A stretch of DNA of 64,000 bases from Rhodoferax sp. (GCF_012927445.1 NZ_JABBPD010000004.1:62001-126000); one strand, 5' to 3'; positions 28,755-38,227 are shown, counted from the first letter of the stretch. Program-made: numbers and translations. Notes: generated from the letters alone by a model not told the origin.

Positions 28755-29762
28755 ATGAATATTGTGATTTTGGATGATTACCAAGATGCGGTTCGAAAGC
28801 TCGAATGCGCAGCCAGACTCGAAACCTACCAAGCCAAGGTTTACACCAACACCGTCAAAGGCTTGGGCCAGTTGTCTGTCCGCCTCAAAGATGCTGACGT
28901 GATTGTGCTCAATCGTGAGCGCACACACATCACCCGCCAGCTGATCGAGAAGCTGCCCAAGCTCAAGCTGATTGTGCAAACCGGGCGTGTCGGCCCGCAT
29001 ATCGACGTGGTCGCTTGCACCGAACGCGGCATTGCCGTCGCCGAGGGTTCCGGCTCGCCGGTGGCCGCCGCCGAACTGACTTGGGCGCTCATCATGGCAG
29101 CCATGCGACGCTTGCCGCACTACATTGGCAATCTCAAGCACGGGGTGTGGCAGCAATCGGGGTTAAAAGCCGGCTCCATGCCGCCGAACTTTGGACTGGG
29201 CACCGTCCTCAAAGGCAAGACCCTCGGTATTTTTGGCTACGGCAAGATCGGGCAACTGGTGGCCGGCTACGGCAAAGCTTTTGGCATGAACGTGTTGGTC
29301 TGGGGCCGAGCGCCTTCACGAGAAAGAGCCATTCTGGACGGGTTTCAAGCCGCGTCCAGTCGGGAGGAATTTTTTGAACAAAGTGATGTGCTGTCGCTGC
29401 ATCTGCGCTTGGCGGAAGAAACCCGCGGCATTGTCCGGCTCGATGATCTGGCGCGCATGAAACCCACCGCGCTGCTGGTGAACACTTCGCGCGCCGAATT
29501 GATCGAGCCTGACGCCCTGATCTGCGCACTGAACCGGGGTCGACCTGGCTTGGCCGCCATTGACGTGTTTGAGACTGAACCGATCCTGCAGGGCCATGCC
29601 CTGTTGCGACTGGAGAACTGCATTTGCACGCCACACATCGGCTATGTCGAGCAAGACAGTTACGAGATGTATTTTGGCGCCGCGTTTGACAACGTGATCA
29701 ACTTCATCAAGGGCACCCCGACCAACATCGTCAACCCGGGATCATTGCAGGTTCGTCGCTGA
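28755..29762 (+). CDS. D-2-hydroxyacid dehydrogenase family protein
   Basis: A 335-residue NAD-dependent enzyme of the SerA/D-lactate dehydrogenase fold. The Rossmann motif is LGIFGYGKIGQLVAGYG. The catalytic Arg is in VNTSRAELI, the Glu in DVFETEPI and the His in CTPHIGYV. The substrate (a 2-oxo or D-2-hydroxy acid) is not predictable. There is no ACT domain, so it is unlikely to be SerA. It precedes a CoA-ester catabolic cluster on the same strand with about 100 bp between. Confidence 0.88.
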   Translation: MNIVILDDYQDAVRKLECAARLETYQAKVYTNTVKGLGQLSVRLKDADVIVLNRERTHITRQLIEKLPKLKLIVQTGRVGPHIDVVACTERGIAVAEGSGSPVAAAELTWALIMAAMRRLPHYIGNLKHGVWQQSGLKAGSMPPNFGLGTVLKGKTLGIFGYGKIGQLVAGYGKAFGMNVLVWGRAPSRERAILDGFQAASSREEFFEQSDVLSLHLRLAEETRGIVRLDDLARMKPTALLVNTSRAELIEPDALICALNRGRPGLAAIDVFETEPILQGHALLRLENCICTPHIGYVEQDSYEMYFGAAFDNVINFIKGTPTNIVNPGSLQVRR

Positions 29763-29866
29763 TTTTCCCGCCAAGCTGGTCGTAAAAAGACAGGCCATCA
29801 CCACATTGCTTTTCTCCTTGGGAAGAGCGCGCCAATGCTTGATTGCGCCGGGTCATAATCCGGCGC

Positions 29867-31387
29867 ATGAAACCAATTTTTTCCACTGTCGGCATCGTAG
29901 GGGCTGGTGCCATGGGACGGGGCATCGCCCAGATTGCCGCGCAAACCGGCAGCAGCGTGCTGCTGTTTGACATGCAACTTGACGCGACGCGTGCGGCGCA
30001 AACTGCTGTTTTTTCGCAATGGGACAAGCTGTGCGCAAAAGGTCGACTGGATGCAGCCCAGGCCGTCTTGTACAAATCCCGCCTGCAATGTGCGGACGCA
30101 CTCACCGCACTCGTCAGTTGCGACCTGATCGTGGAGGCCGTGGTGGAGCGGCTGGACATCAAGGCCAGCCTGTTCGCCGAACTGGAGGGACTGGTTCGTC
30201 CAACCACGGTATTGGCCACGAACACGTCGTCGCTGTCGGTAACGGCCATTGCGGCACAACTGAAACGGCCAGCGCAGTTTGCCGGCTTTCACTTCTTTAA
30301 CCCGGTTCCCCTGATGAAGGTGGTCGAGGTCATCGCCGGGCTCAAAACCAGCGCCAGCGTCTGTTCCGATCTGGCCGCTTACGCCCGGCAAATGGGGCAT
30401 ACACCAGTGCAGGCGCAAGACACACCCGGTTTTATTGTCAACCACGCCGGTCGCGGTTATGGCACCGAAGCGCTGCGCATCGTCAGCGAAGGCGTCACCG
30501 ATTTCGCCACCATCGACCGGATTCTGAAAGACCAGATCGGCTTCAAGCTCGGACCGTTTGAATTGATGGACCTGACTGGGCTGGATGTCTCCCATCCCGT
30601 GATGGAGTCGATCTATCACCAGTACTTTGAGGAGCCACGTTACCGGCCCAGCATCATCACCGCCCAGCGCTTGGCTGGGGGCGTGCTTGGGAAAAAAGTG
30701 AGCGACGGTTTTTACCGCTATGAGAACGGCATCGCCCAAATCAGCCCGGAGCCCCCGCCACCACAGGTGGCCGAGATGCCGCCGGTCTGGGTGTCGCCCC
30801 GGGCTTCACGCCGGGCCGAACTGCTCTTGCTGCTGAAAAACCTGGGCGCCAAAATCGAGACCGGCGCCTCGCCTTCCTCGATGGCGCTCACCTTGGTGGC
30901 ACCGCTCGGGTTTGACATCACCACGGTGGCGGTGGTCGAACGGCTCGATCCGGCACGCACCCTGGGCATCGACATGCTGGTGGACGATGCCGCCACCCAA
31001 CGGCGCGTGCTGGCCACCAACCCGGCGACCCGGACCGACATGCGCCGGGCGGCCCACGCCTTGATGGCGCGCGACGGCAAGGCCGTGAGCGTTATTCGGG
31101 ACAGCGGCGGCTTTGTCACGCAGCGGGTGGTGGCGAACATGGTCAACATTGCCGCCGACATCTGCCAGCAAAACGTCTGTTCGCCGACTGACCTTGAAAC
31201 CGCAGTCACGCTGGGTCTGGGCTACCCGATGGGCCCCCTGGCGATGGGCAATCTGTATGGCCCCACCAACGTGCTGGAAGTGCTGTTCAATATGCAAACC
31301 GTCTATGGCGATCCTCGCTATCGCCCCAGCCCGTGGTTGCGTCGGCGCGGCGCCATCGGCCTGAGCCTGTTGCACGAAGAAGAATAA
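29867..31387 (+). CDS. 3-hydroxyacyl-CoA dehydrogenase (PaaH-like)
   Basis: A 506-residue NAD-dependent dehydrogenase. The nucleotide motif is VGIVGAGAMGRGIAQIAA, with the catalytic His region FHFFNPVPLMKVVEV. The length is roughly double a simple HBDH because a second 3HCDH C-terminal domain follows at about 300-500, as in PaaH/PaaC of phenylacetate degradation. I chose the ATG at 29867 because GIVGAGAMG must lie near the N-terminus. It is followed 11 bp later by an enoyl-CoA hydratase. Confidence 0.9.
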   Translation: MKPIFSTVGIVGAGAMGRGIAQIAAQTGSSVLLFDMQLDATRAAQTAVFSQWDKLCAKGRLDAAQAVLYKSRLQCADALTALVSCDLIVEAVVERLDIKASLFAELEGLVRPTTVLATNTSSLSVTAIAAQLKRPAQFAGFHFFNPVPLMKVVEVIAGLKTSASVCSDLAAYARQMGHTPVQAQDTPGFIVNHAGRGYGTEALRIVSEGVTDFATIDRILKDQIGFKLGPFELMDLTGLDVSHPVMESIYHQYFEEPRYRPSIITAQRLAGGVLGKKVSDGFYRYENGIAQISPEPPPPQVAEMPPVWVSPRASRRAELLLLLKNLGAKIETGASPSSMALTLVAPLGFDITTVAVVERLDPARTLGIDMLVDDAATQRRVLATNPATRTDMRRAAHALMARDGKAVSVIRDSGGFVTQRVVANMVNIAADICQQNVCSPTDLETAVTLGLGYPMGPLAMGNLYGPTNVLEVLFNMQTVYGDPRYRPSPWLRRRGAIGLSLLHEEE

Positions 31388-31398
31388 AAGGAACTTCC

Positions 31399-32178
31399 AT
31401 GACAGCCGAACTCAAACGCAGCAGTGAAGGCCAAACGCTGGTCCTGACACTCGCCAGCCCCGAACACCGCAACGCCCTTGGACCGGCCATCTACACCGAA
31501 GGCATTGAGGCCTTGAGCCGGGCTGAGAACTCAAGCGACATTCGGTCGGTCGTCATTGTGGGCGAAGGCGACGTGTTCAGCGCTGGCGGCAACTTGCAGC
31601 GTTTGCAGGCCAACCGGCAGCAGCCCGCCAACGTCCAGGCCGAGAGCATTGAGGCCTTTCACAACTGGATCGAAGCCATCCGGACATTTCCGAAGCCAGT
31701 CATTGCCGCGGTGGAAGGTGCGGCCGCAGGAGCCGGATTTTCCCTGGCGCTGGCCTGCGACTTCATTGTGGCCGCCAACAATGCGGTTTTCGTCATGGCT
31801 TACAGCAACATCGGGCTGTCACCTGATGGCGGTGCCAGCTGGAGTCTGGCGCGTGCGCTGCCCCGTCAACTGGTGACCGAACTGCTGATGTGTGGCGACA
31901 ACGTCACGGCGCAACGCCTGCACGACCTCGGAATCGTCAACCGGCTGACCTTACCCGGCACAGCACGGTCGGCAGCGCTGACGCTGGCGGATCGGCTCAA
32001 TGAGCGGGCGCCCAACGCCATTGCCAGTATCAAGACGTTGATCAACAACTCGGACCACACCACGCTGGTGGAACAACTCGCCCGTGAGCGCGATCACTTT
32101 GTGCGCAACCTGCACCATGTCAATGCCGGCCTCGGCATTTCGGCATTCTTGAGCAAGACCCCGCCGCGTTTCGAATAA
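31399..32178 (+). CDS. Enoyl-CoA hydratase/isomerase family protein
   Basis: A 259-residue crotonase-fold enzyme. The oxyanion-hole segments are FSAGGNLQRLQ and AVEGAAAGAGFSLALACD, with NIGLSPDGGASW covering the second active-site region. SPDGG replaces the usual catalytic Glu of true hydratases with Asp, seen also in PaaG- and oxepin-CoA-hydrolase-like members. From memory the sequence is close to the 'alternative oxepin-CoA hydrolase' group of Burkholderiales. It probably acts with the preceding dehydrogenase. The ATG at 31399 is preceded by AAGGAA. Confidence 0.85.
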   Translation: MTAELKRSSEGQTLVLTLASPEHRNALGPAIYTEGIEALSRAENSSDIRSVVIVGEGDVFSAGGNLQRLQANRQQPANVQAESIEAFHNWIEAIRTFPKPVIAAVEGAAAGAGFSLALACDFIVAANNAVFVMAYSNIGLSPDGGASWSLARALPRQLVTELLMCGDNVTAQRLHDLGIVNRLTLPGTARSAALTLADRLNERAPNAIASIKTLINNSDHTTLVEQLARERDHFVRNLHHVNAGLGISAFLSKTPPRFE

Positions 32179-32180
32179 AC

Positions 32181-32198
32181 ACCTGCAGACACGCAGGT
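32181..32198 (+). terminator. Small stem-loop after the hydratase gene
   Basis: An ACCTGC / GCAGGT stem with a 6-base loop begins 2 bp after the stop codon. It lacks a T run, so it is a weak terminator or an mRNA 3' stabiliser. Confidence 0.35.
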
Positions 32199-32270
32199 GA
32201 CAACCCTTGGCCTTGACGCGCGTCCCTCGCGCGACAATGGGGACGTTTTCAGTCACCCACAAGACAGGCA

Positions 32271-32990
32271 ATGGACGATCCTATTCTTACCATCGAAGAA
32301 CGCGAGGCGATCAACTCTGGTCGCTGGTTTTCAACCCTTTCACCTTCACTGCGACACGACATACTGCGATGCGCTTACGTCAAACGGTACAAAGATGGCG
32401 AACTCATAGCGGCCCGCGGCGAGCCGCCGGAGGATTGGATTGCCTGTGCGCTTGGCGCCGTGCGGGTCAGCTCAACCTCTCTCTCCGGCAAACAAATTAC
32501 CCTGACTTATGTGGAGCCGGGTATCTGGTTTGGCGACGTCTCGCTGTTCGACGGCGACCGGCGCACCCACGATGCGTATGCGCATGGCGACACGACGACG
32601 CTGTGTGTCGCCAAAGCCGACTTCAAGAAAATTCTGGCGCTGCACGCCGAACTTTACGAAGCGCTGTTACGACTGAACGCCCGCCGTATCCGCCAGCTGT
32701 ATGGTTTGGTGGAAGACCTCAACACGCTGCCGCTGCGGGCGCGGCTGGCGAAACAGTTGCTGCATCTGATTCGCAGCTATGGTGTGCCTTCGCTCAGCGA
32801 TGGCTCCGAGGTACGCATCGGCCTGCAATTAGCGCAAGAAGAGCTGGCCCAGTTGCTGGGCGCTTCCCGCCAGCGCGTCAATCAGGAACTCAAATCGATG
32901 GAGCGCGAGGAAACCATTCGCATCGAGCCGGGTGGTCTGGTCATTCGCAACCGCAAAGCCCTGATGCTCATCATCGAATCAGATAACTAG
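32271..32990 (+). CDS. Crp/Fnr family transcriptional regulator
   Basis: A 239-residue regulator. An N-terminal cyclic-nucleotide-binding fold (about 15-140; YVEPGIWFGDVSLFDG) is followed by a dimer helix and a winged helix (LAQEELAQLLGASRQRVNQEL). It lacks the N-terminal Cys cluster of Fnr. Its neighbours suggest it controls the surrounding acyl-CoA genes, which is inference. Confidence 0.88.
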   Translation: MDDPILTIEEREAINSGRWFSTLSPSLRHDILRCAYVKRYKDGELIAARGEPPEDWIACALGAVRVSSTSLSGKQITLTYVEPGIWFGDVSLFDGDRRTHDAYAHGDTTTLCVAKADFKKILALHAELYEALLRLNARRIRQLYGLVEDLNTLPLRARLAKQLLHLIRSYGVPSLSDGSEVRIGLQLAQEELAQLLGASRQRVNQELKSMEREETIRIEPGGLVIRNRKALMLIIESDN

Positions 32991-33014
32991 AACCACACCA
33001 GGAAGCACCACACC

Positions 33015-34100
33015 ATGAGCGATTTTGAGCATTTCGTGGGCACACAACCCGTTTCCGAAAAGCAGGCGTTTGACGTTGCCGCCCTGTCCGCCTGGCTGGA
33101 ACAAAACCTGCCTGGTTTTGCCGGGCCGTTGACCGTTGAGTCCTTCAAGGGTGGCCAGTCCAACCCGACCTACAAGCTCAACACGCCGACGCAATGCTAT
33201 GTAATGCGAGCCAAACCCGGCCCGGTGGCCAAATTACTGCCTTCCGCGCATGCGATTGAGCGCGAATTTGCCGTCATGAGCGGCTTGTACGGCACCGATG
33301 TGCCGGTGCCCCGTATGTTTTGCCTGTGCGAAGACGAGGCGATCATTGGCAAGGCTTTTTATGTGATGGAATTCATGCAGGGCCGTATTCTCTGGGATCA
33401 AACCTTACCCGGCATGAGTCCGTCTGAGCGTACTGCGATTTACAACGAAATGAATCGCGTCATCGCGGCCCTGCACACAGTCAAGTTTGCGGAACGGGGG
33501 CTGGCTGGTTATGGCAAACCCGGCAATTATTTCGACCGCCAGATCAGTCGCTGGAGCAAACAATATGTAGCCTCCATCACACAACCGATTGACGAGATGG
33601 ACCAGCTCATGGAATGGCTGCCGCAACACATTCCAGCGATGGCCCGCGCTGAGCACATGGTCAGCATCGTGCACGGCGACTATCGGCTGGACAACCTGAT
33701 GTTTCATCCGACCGAACCGCGCATCGTGGCGGTGCTGGACTGGGAGCTGTCCACGCTAGGGCACCCGTTGGCCGATTTCAGCTACCACTGTATGGCTTGG
33801 CACATTCCACCGGGCGCGTTTCGTGGCATCGGTGGGGTCGATGTGGCCAGCCTGGGCATTCCGACCGAAGAAGAGTACATCCGCTTGTACTGCGAGCGCA
33901 CCCGGTTGACCACCCCCGCCGAGCTTAAGGCAGACTGGAATTTCTACATGGCCTACAACCTGTTTCGCATCGCCGCCATCCTGCAGGGCATCGCCAAGCG
34001 CGCCGAAATGGGCACAGCGGCCAGTGCGCAGGCCGTGAGCTCAGGCGCCGGTGCCAAGCCGCTGGCCCAGATGGCCTGGAAATTTGCCCAGCAGGCATGA
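33015..34100 (+). CDS. APH-type phosphotransferase paired with acyl-CoA dehydrogenase
   Basis: A 361-residue kinase-fold protein. The catalytic motif is VHGDYRLDNLMFHP and the metal-binding motif VLDWELSTLGHPLAD. The family is the bacterial counterpart of the N-terminal kinase domain of mammalian ACAD10/ACAD11 and of LvaA in Pseudomonas putida, which phosphorylate 4-hydroxyacyl-CoAs. The acyl-CoA dehydrogenase gene starts 45 bp downstream, as expected for that pair. The substrate assignment is inference. Confidence 0.85.
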   Translation: MSDFEHFVGTQPVSEKQAFDVAALSAWLEQNLPGFAGPLTVESFKGGQSNPTYKLNTPTQCYVMRAKPGPVAKLLPSAHAIEREFAVMSGLYGTDVPVPRMFCLCEDEAIIGKAFYVMEFMQGRILWDQTLPGMSPSERTAIYNEMNRVIAALHTVKFAERGLAGYGKPGNYFDRQISRWSKQYVASITQPIDEMDQLMEWLPQHIPAMARAEHMVSIVHGDYRLDNLMFHPTEPRIVAVLDWELSTLGHPLADFSYHCMAWHIPPGAFRGIGGVDVASLGIPTEEEYIRLYCERTRLTTPAELKADWNFYMAYNLFRIAAILQGIAKRAEMGTAASAQAVSSGAGAKPLAQMAWKFAQQA

Positions 34101-34145
34101 GCTGACTGTTGCCCCTTTTTCTAACCCGACACAACTGGAGATTCC

Positions 34146-35420
34146 ATGGACTTTGACTACTCACCCAAAACAAAAGAGCTTCAAGCCAAGTTGCAGAAGT
34201 TCATGGACGACAACGTCTACCCCGCCGAAGGCGCCTACCACGCCGAAATTGCCGCCAACACGGAAGCCGGTAAACGCTGGACACCGCTGCAGACCATTGA
34301 AAACCTCAAAATCAAGGCACAGGCCGCCGGCTTGTGGAACCTGTTTTTGCCGGTGGACAGTGCCACCGCCTCCGGCTACACCGGTGCCGGTCTGACCAAC
34401 CAGGAGTACGCGCCGTTGGCCGAAATCATGGGCCGGGTGATGTGGTCCAGCGAAGTTTTCAACTGCTCCGCCCCCGACACCGGCAACATGGAAACCATCG
34501 CCCGCTATGGTTCCGAAGAAAACAAGGCGCGCTGGCTCAAGCCCTTGCTGGAAGGCAAGATCCGCTCCGCTTTTGCCATGACCGAGCCCGACGTCGCATC
34601 GAGTGATGCCACCAACATTGAGACCCGCATTGAGCGTCAGGGTGACGACTACGTCATCAACGGCCGGAAATGGTGGACCTCCGGTGCGGGCGACCCACGC
34701 TGCGCCATCTACATCACCATGGGAAAAACCAACCCGGATGCACATCGCCATTCACAGCAAAGCATGGTCTTGGTACCTGCCAGCACACCCGGCCTGACCG
34801 TCGTGCGCTCGCTCAATGTCATGGGCTACGACGACGCACCGCATGGCCACATGGAGGTCCTGTTTGAAAACGTCCGGGTGCCCGTAAGCAACATTCTGCT
34901 GGGGGAAGGCCGTGGTTTTGAAATCGCGCAAGGCCGCCTTGGCCCGGGGCGCATTCACCATTGCATGCGCCTGATTGGTCAGGCCGAACGCGCCCTGGAA
35001 CTGATGTGCAAACGCGCCGCTTCGCGCGTCGCCTTTGGTAAAACCATCGCCGCCCAAACCGTGACCCAGGAACGCATCGCCGAGGCCCGCTGCAAGATCG
35101 ACATGGCGCGCCTGCTCACCCTCAAAGCGGCCTGGATGATGGACGTCGGCGGCAACAAATTAGCCAAAAACGAGATTGCCATGATCAAGGTGGTGGCCCC
35201 CAACATGGCCTGCCAGGTGATTGACTGGGCCATACAAGCGCATGGCGGTGCTGGCATGTGCGATGATTTTCCGCTGGCCTACGCTTACGTCAATGCCCGC
35301 ACTTTGCGATTTGCCGATGGTCCGGACGAAGTTCACCGCAATGCCATCGCCAAGATGGAGCTGGGCAAATACGCAGTCAACCCCAAGCCGGTCGAGATGC
35401 CGATTACGCGCGGTTGCTAG
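34146..35420 (+). CDS. Acyl-CoA dehydrogenase (ACAD10/11-like)
   Basis: A 424-residue flavoprotein. Signatures are [16 protein letters not shown] and [11 protein letters not shown] (FAD/substrate), and [20 protein letters not shown] near the C-terminus. The position normally holding the catalytic Glu after the QxHGG segment is not obvious, as in ACAD10/11-type enzymes. Pairing with the upstream APH-type kinase suggests dehydrogenation or dephosphorylation of 4-hydroxyacyl-CoA derivatives. Repeat copy B follows its stop. Confidence 0.88.
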   Translation: MDFDYSPKTKELQAKLQKFMDDNVYPAEGAYHAEIAANTEAGKRWTPLQTIENLKIKAQAAGLWNLFLPVDSATASGYTGAGLTNQEYAPLAEIMGRVMWSSEVFNCSAPDTGNMETIARYGSEENKARWLKPLLEGKIRSAFAMTEPDVASSDATNIETRIERQGDDYVINGRKWWTSGAGDPRCAIYITMGKTNPDAHRHSQQSMVLVPASTPGLTVVRSLNVMGYDDAPHGHMEVLFENVRVPVSNILLGEGRGFEIAQGRLGPGRIHHCMRLIGQAERALELMCKRAASRVAFGKTIAAQTVTQERIAEARCKIDMARLLTLKAAWMMDVGGNKLAKNEIAMIKVVAPNMACQVIDWAIQAHGGAGMCDDFPLAYAYVNARTLRFADGPDEVHRNAIAKMELGKYAVNPKPVEMPITRGC

Positions 35421-35451
35421 ACGACGAAGCGTTAGCCATCTCGTGGCTGAC

Positions 35452-35508
35452 GCTTCTATTTCTATAGCTACCTGCGCATATCTGACGGGGGCTAGCGCAT
35501 GATTTCAT
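35452..35508 (+). repeat. Dispersed repeat copy B, intergenic
   Basis: GCTTCTATTTCTATAGC (imperfect stem), then TACCTGCGCATATCTG, then ACGGGGGCTAGCGCAT and GATTTCAT. It lies between the acyl-CoA dehydrogenase gene and the HD-GYP gene, 31 bp after the stop codon. Confidence 0.8.
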
Positions 35509-35599
35509 ATCAATACCTCGATGATCAGGTTCTACGCCTGGCCCGCCCCCAATAGGCAGATTGATTTACATCCTGCGGGGAACGTACTGAAACAATAAA

Positions 35600-36838
35600 T
35601 CACCAAGGTGCTTTCGGCAAACCTGACCACAACTCATTGAGATCAGGAAAATGCCACTTGGCAGGGTCTTCCCGACCGGCAATTTTTTCTGATGTATCGG
35701 GATGGGACAGATCGATCACTTGCGGCAGGATGCGCATGTTCGATTTGGTGGAAAAGAACACCTTGATACGGGGCGTGGTCAGCGACTTGGCGGTCTGCTC
35801 GACCACCACACCAATGCGCCCCGAGGTCAGTCGGACCAGTGAGCCAACGGGATAAATCCCCATACTTTTTACAAAGGCCTGAAACACGGTGGGATCGAAA
35901 TGACCACTCGTCCACTCGGCCATTTTGCGCAAGGATTCAGCCGGGTCCCAACCTAGCTTGTACGGGCGATTGGAGGTAATGGCGTCATACACATCACACA
36001 CCGCCCCCATCTTGGAAAAAAGACTGATCTCATCCCCCTTCAAGCCCCTGGGGTAGCCTGAACCATCTGTTTTTTCATGGTGATGCAGGCAGACATCCAA
36101 CACCATGGGATCAACGTTAACGCCGACCAACAGCATTTTGTGCCCCTCCACCGGATGGCTCTTGATGATGGTGAACTCTGCATCCGTGAGTTTGCCGGGC
36201 TTGTTGAGTACCGCCATCGGCATGAGCGCTTTACCCAAATCGTGCAGCAACCCGGCCAAGCCGGCGGAGCGCGTCTGGGCTTCATCCAAACCCAATTGTT
36301 TGGCCAGTGCCACCATCATGGCGCACACCGCCACCGAATGCATGTAGGTGTAATCGTCTACCGTTTTGAGACGGGCCAAGCTGATCAGTGCCCCAGGGTT
36401 ACGGGAAACCGAGTCGGATATTTCCTCGACCAGCAGTTCCGCGCCGCCCACATCCACGGTGTTGCCCATCCGTGCTTCTTCAAACATGGAGACCACCGCC
36501 TGTTTGGCTTGCTGGCATATTTTGGTTGCGCGTTCAATTTCAGCAGCAGCCGAAACCGGTGCTATTTGACGTTGCCCATCAGCCACCAGTTTTAACTCAG
36601 CCTCAACCTGGGCTTCCGACTCGGCCTCGGAAACAGCGGTTTCCCCGGCGGCAACATCCAGCCCTTTTTCACAGTCAATCCACACCTCTTTGATACTGCT
36701 GGCCAGGATGGCTTCAATGTCTGTGGCATCGGTCAGGACAAAAGCGGTGCGCCAAAATGGATGTTCCATCCAGGAGCCACAAAATTCCGTGAGATGCATC
36801 CCAAGCGTGAGCTGATTAACATTGATACGTTTGAGCAT
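35600..36838 (-). CDS. HD-GYP domain protein with DUF3391 N-terminus (c-di-GMP phosphodiesterase)
   Basis: About 412 residues from the ATG at 36838. The N-terminus MLKRINVNQLTLGMHL is typical of DUF3391. The HD-GYP domain contains the HD of LAGLLHDLGKALMPM and the diagnostic HHEKTDGSGYPRGL, followed by AVCDVYDAITSNRPYK. Such enzymes hydrolyse c-di-GMP to GMP. There is no receiver domain. A frame extending to 36874 adds 12 residues and is less likely. Together with the GGDEF-EAL protein at 57-61 kb it is the second c-di-GMP enzyme in the window. Confidence 0.9.
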   Translation of the reverse strand: MLKRINVNQLTLGMHLTEFCGSWMEHPFWRTAFVLTDATDIEAILASSIKEVWIDCEKGLDVAAGETAVSEAESEAQVEAELKLVADGQRQIAPVSAAAEIERATKICQQAKQAVVSMFEEARMGNTVDVGGAELLVEEISDSVSRNPGALISLARLKTVDDYTYMHSVAVCAMMVALAKQLGLDEAQTRSAGLAGLLHDLGKALMPMAVLNKPGKLTDAEFTIIKSHPVEGHKMLLVGVNVDPMVLDVCLHHHEKTDGSGYPRGLKGDEISLFSKMGAVCDVYDAITSNRPYKLGWDPAESLRKMAEWTSGHFDPTVFQAFVKSMGIYPVGSLVRLTSGRIGVVVEQTAKSLTTPRIKVFFSTKSNMRILPQVIDLSHPDTSEKIAGREDPAKWHFPDLNELWSGLPKAPW

Positions 36839-37203
36839 GACGGGTTCTGTTACAAATTTGAGTATAGACCTCAACGTTCACGTACAGACAGACCCAACTG
36901 TTGCACAAGTACATCGCAACCTCGCAACTGAGCACACCGCCAGTGCAGGCCGCCTCTTCAGGTTCTGGGGCCCGGGCAGTTTGCCCTTGAGTGGCCAGCG
37001 GCAACATGTAATTTCCAGCGCAACCAGGATCAATTTACTTGGTTTTTGCAATAACGTTTGTTAGCGACTGATGACTGAGCAACATGATGTTGGTTCCAAC
37101 GTCAATCTGGGAAATGACGCCTGACGAAATAGCCAAACCGTCGTTGATCTCAAGAGCTTCAATCACAATACGTGCTATGCACTGAAGACCGGATCCAGGT
37201 ACC
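36839..37203. other. 365-bp intergenic region
   Basis: It lies upstream of the HD-GYP gene and downstream of the DUF6806-like gene. On the minus strand a frame ending at 37035 encodes a plausible C-terminal stretch (VIEALEINDGLAISSG then QIDVGTNIMLLSHQS). It has no start of its own, so it may be a gene remnant. I see no promoter or repeat that I can name. Confidence 0.4.
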
Positions 37204-37842
37204 TTAGTGCAAATGACGCGGCTTGCGCCCTCCACCATGACCCACACCGCCGTGGCCACCACCCGAACCACGCGGGGGTTTTCCAAGTTGCAGGGAACTG
37301 ACCAGATCATCAAAACGCTGGCTGAATAACTTGTCGATTTCAGCGACCACGCCACCGAGCTCAGCGCCATCAAAATGCCGCTCCATCATGTTCACCACAT
37401 CCTGCACCAGCAAGTCACGCTGAACCTGCATGATGGCGGCGGGGTCTGGTCCAACGAATAGCATCACAAAATCATCACGCGACTCGGCGTCCGACGCCTC
37501 CTCTTCGTCCTCATTGTCAAATTCAGCGTCATAAAACGTGACTTCGATCGCCGCCCCTGATTGCGCTAATTCATTCAGATTCATGCACATTTCGTCAAGC
37601 ACCTGACGGAAATCATCGTCACCCGCGACGGTCCAGCACATCTGCAACAGATGCTCCTGCGGATCAAACTTGATGCCTGGCTCATCTTCATACGAACTGC
37701 TGGCCGCATCCGACAACGAGCGTGCGCCAGCGTACTTCCACAGCGGCTTGAGAGCGTCTTGCAACTGCTCAAAAACAACATCGGCGCGCAAGGCCACCTG
37801 ACCATGAACATGGATCTCAAAAGGAGCGTTATAGCGTGGCAT
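37204..37842 (-). CDS. Conserved hypothetical protein (DUF6806-like)
   Basis: A 212-residue cytoplasmic protein starting MPRYNAPFEIHVHGQVALR. It has an acidic loop (EFDNEDEEEASDAESRDD) and a Gly/His-rich tail ending GGGRKPRHLH, possibly metal-binding. I recall close relatives in Comamonadaceae annotated DUF6806; their function is unknown. The start is at 37842 because a longer frame upstream runs through the tRNA-Leu. It sits 14 bp downstream of that tRNA. Confidence 0.8.
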   Translation of the reverse strand: MPRYNAPFEIHVHGQVALRADVVFEQLQDALKPLWKYAGARSLSDAASSSYEDEPGIKFDPQEHLLQMCWTVAGDDDFRQVLDEMCMNLNELAQSGAAIEVTFYDAEFDNEDEEEASDAESRDDFVMLFVGPDPAAIMQVQRDLLVQDVVNMMERHFDGAELGGVVAEIDKLFSQRFDDLVSSLQLGKPPRGSGGGHGGVGHGGGRKPRHLH

Positions 37843-37856
37843 GGGTGTGAGTGTAG

Positions 37857-37950
37857 TGGTGCCCGGGACCGGAATCGAACCGGTACGCCCCTTATGCAGG
37901 AAAGCGGCGGATTTTAAGTCCGATGTGTCTACCAATTCCACCACCCGGGC
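37857..37950 (-). tRNA. tRNA-Leu (anticodon UAA)
   Basis: The cloverleaf is visible on the minus strand. The acceptor GCCCGGG pairs with CCCGGGC, the anticodon loop CTTAAAA contains TAA, there is a long variable arm, the T-arm is GGTTCGATTCC and the 3' CCA is encoded. The class II length (about 94 nt with CCA) fits Leu. Confidence 0.95.
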
Positions 37951-37967
37951 GCAGCTGTCTATTTTGA

Positions 37968-38000
37968 AACAAAAAGACCTCGTCAGTTCAACTGGCGAGG
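37968..38000 (-). terminator. Rho-independent terminator after the Gly-Gly-Cys tRNA cluster
   Basis: On the minus strand a CCTCGCCAGT / ACTGACGAGG stem with a short loop is followed by TCTTTTTG. It lies about 30 bp after tRNA-Cys and before tRNA-Leu(UAA), so the latter has its own promoter or depends on readthrough. Confidence 0.75.
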
Positions 38001-38030
38001 CTTAATGACCAGAATTAAGCCGACATTTTT

Positions 38031-38104
38031 TGGAGGCGCGACCCAGAGTCGAACTGGGCTACACGGATTTGCAATCCGTTGCATAACCGATTTGCTATCG
38101 CGCC
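38031..38104 (-). tRNA. tRNA-Cys (anticodon GCA)
   Basis: The acceptor GGCGCGA pairs with TCGCGCC. The anticodon loop contains GCA flanked by GATT and AATC, the T-arm is GTTCGACTC, and CCA is encoded. Length is 74 nt. Confidence 0.95.
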
Positions 38105-38151
38105 AACGTCTCTTACAAAAATGGGAAGCGCATGCTTCCCATTTTAGAATT

Positions 38152-38227
38152 TGGAGCGGGAGAAGAGTCTCGAACTCTCGACCTCAACCTTGGCAAGGTT
38201 GCGCTCTACCAACTGAGCTACTCCCGC
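38152..38227 (-). tRNA. tRNA-Gly (anticodon GCC), copy 2
   Basis: The acceptor is GCGGGAG, the D-arm AGCTCAGTTGGTAGAGC, the anticodon stem-loop CCTTGCCAAGG with GCC, and the T-arm GTTCGAGAC; CCA is encoded. It is identical to the copy 33 bp upstream. Confidence 0.96.

Noticed and set aside
37843-37944. N-terminal extension of the DUF6806-like protein
   Set aside because: The extra residues (MVELVDTSDLKSAAF and so on) are a translation of tRNA-Leu(UAA).
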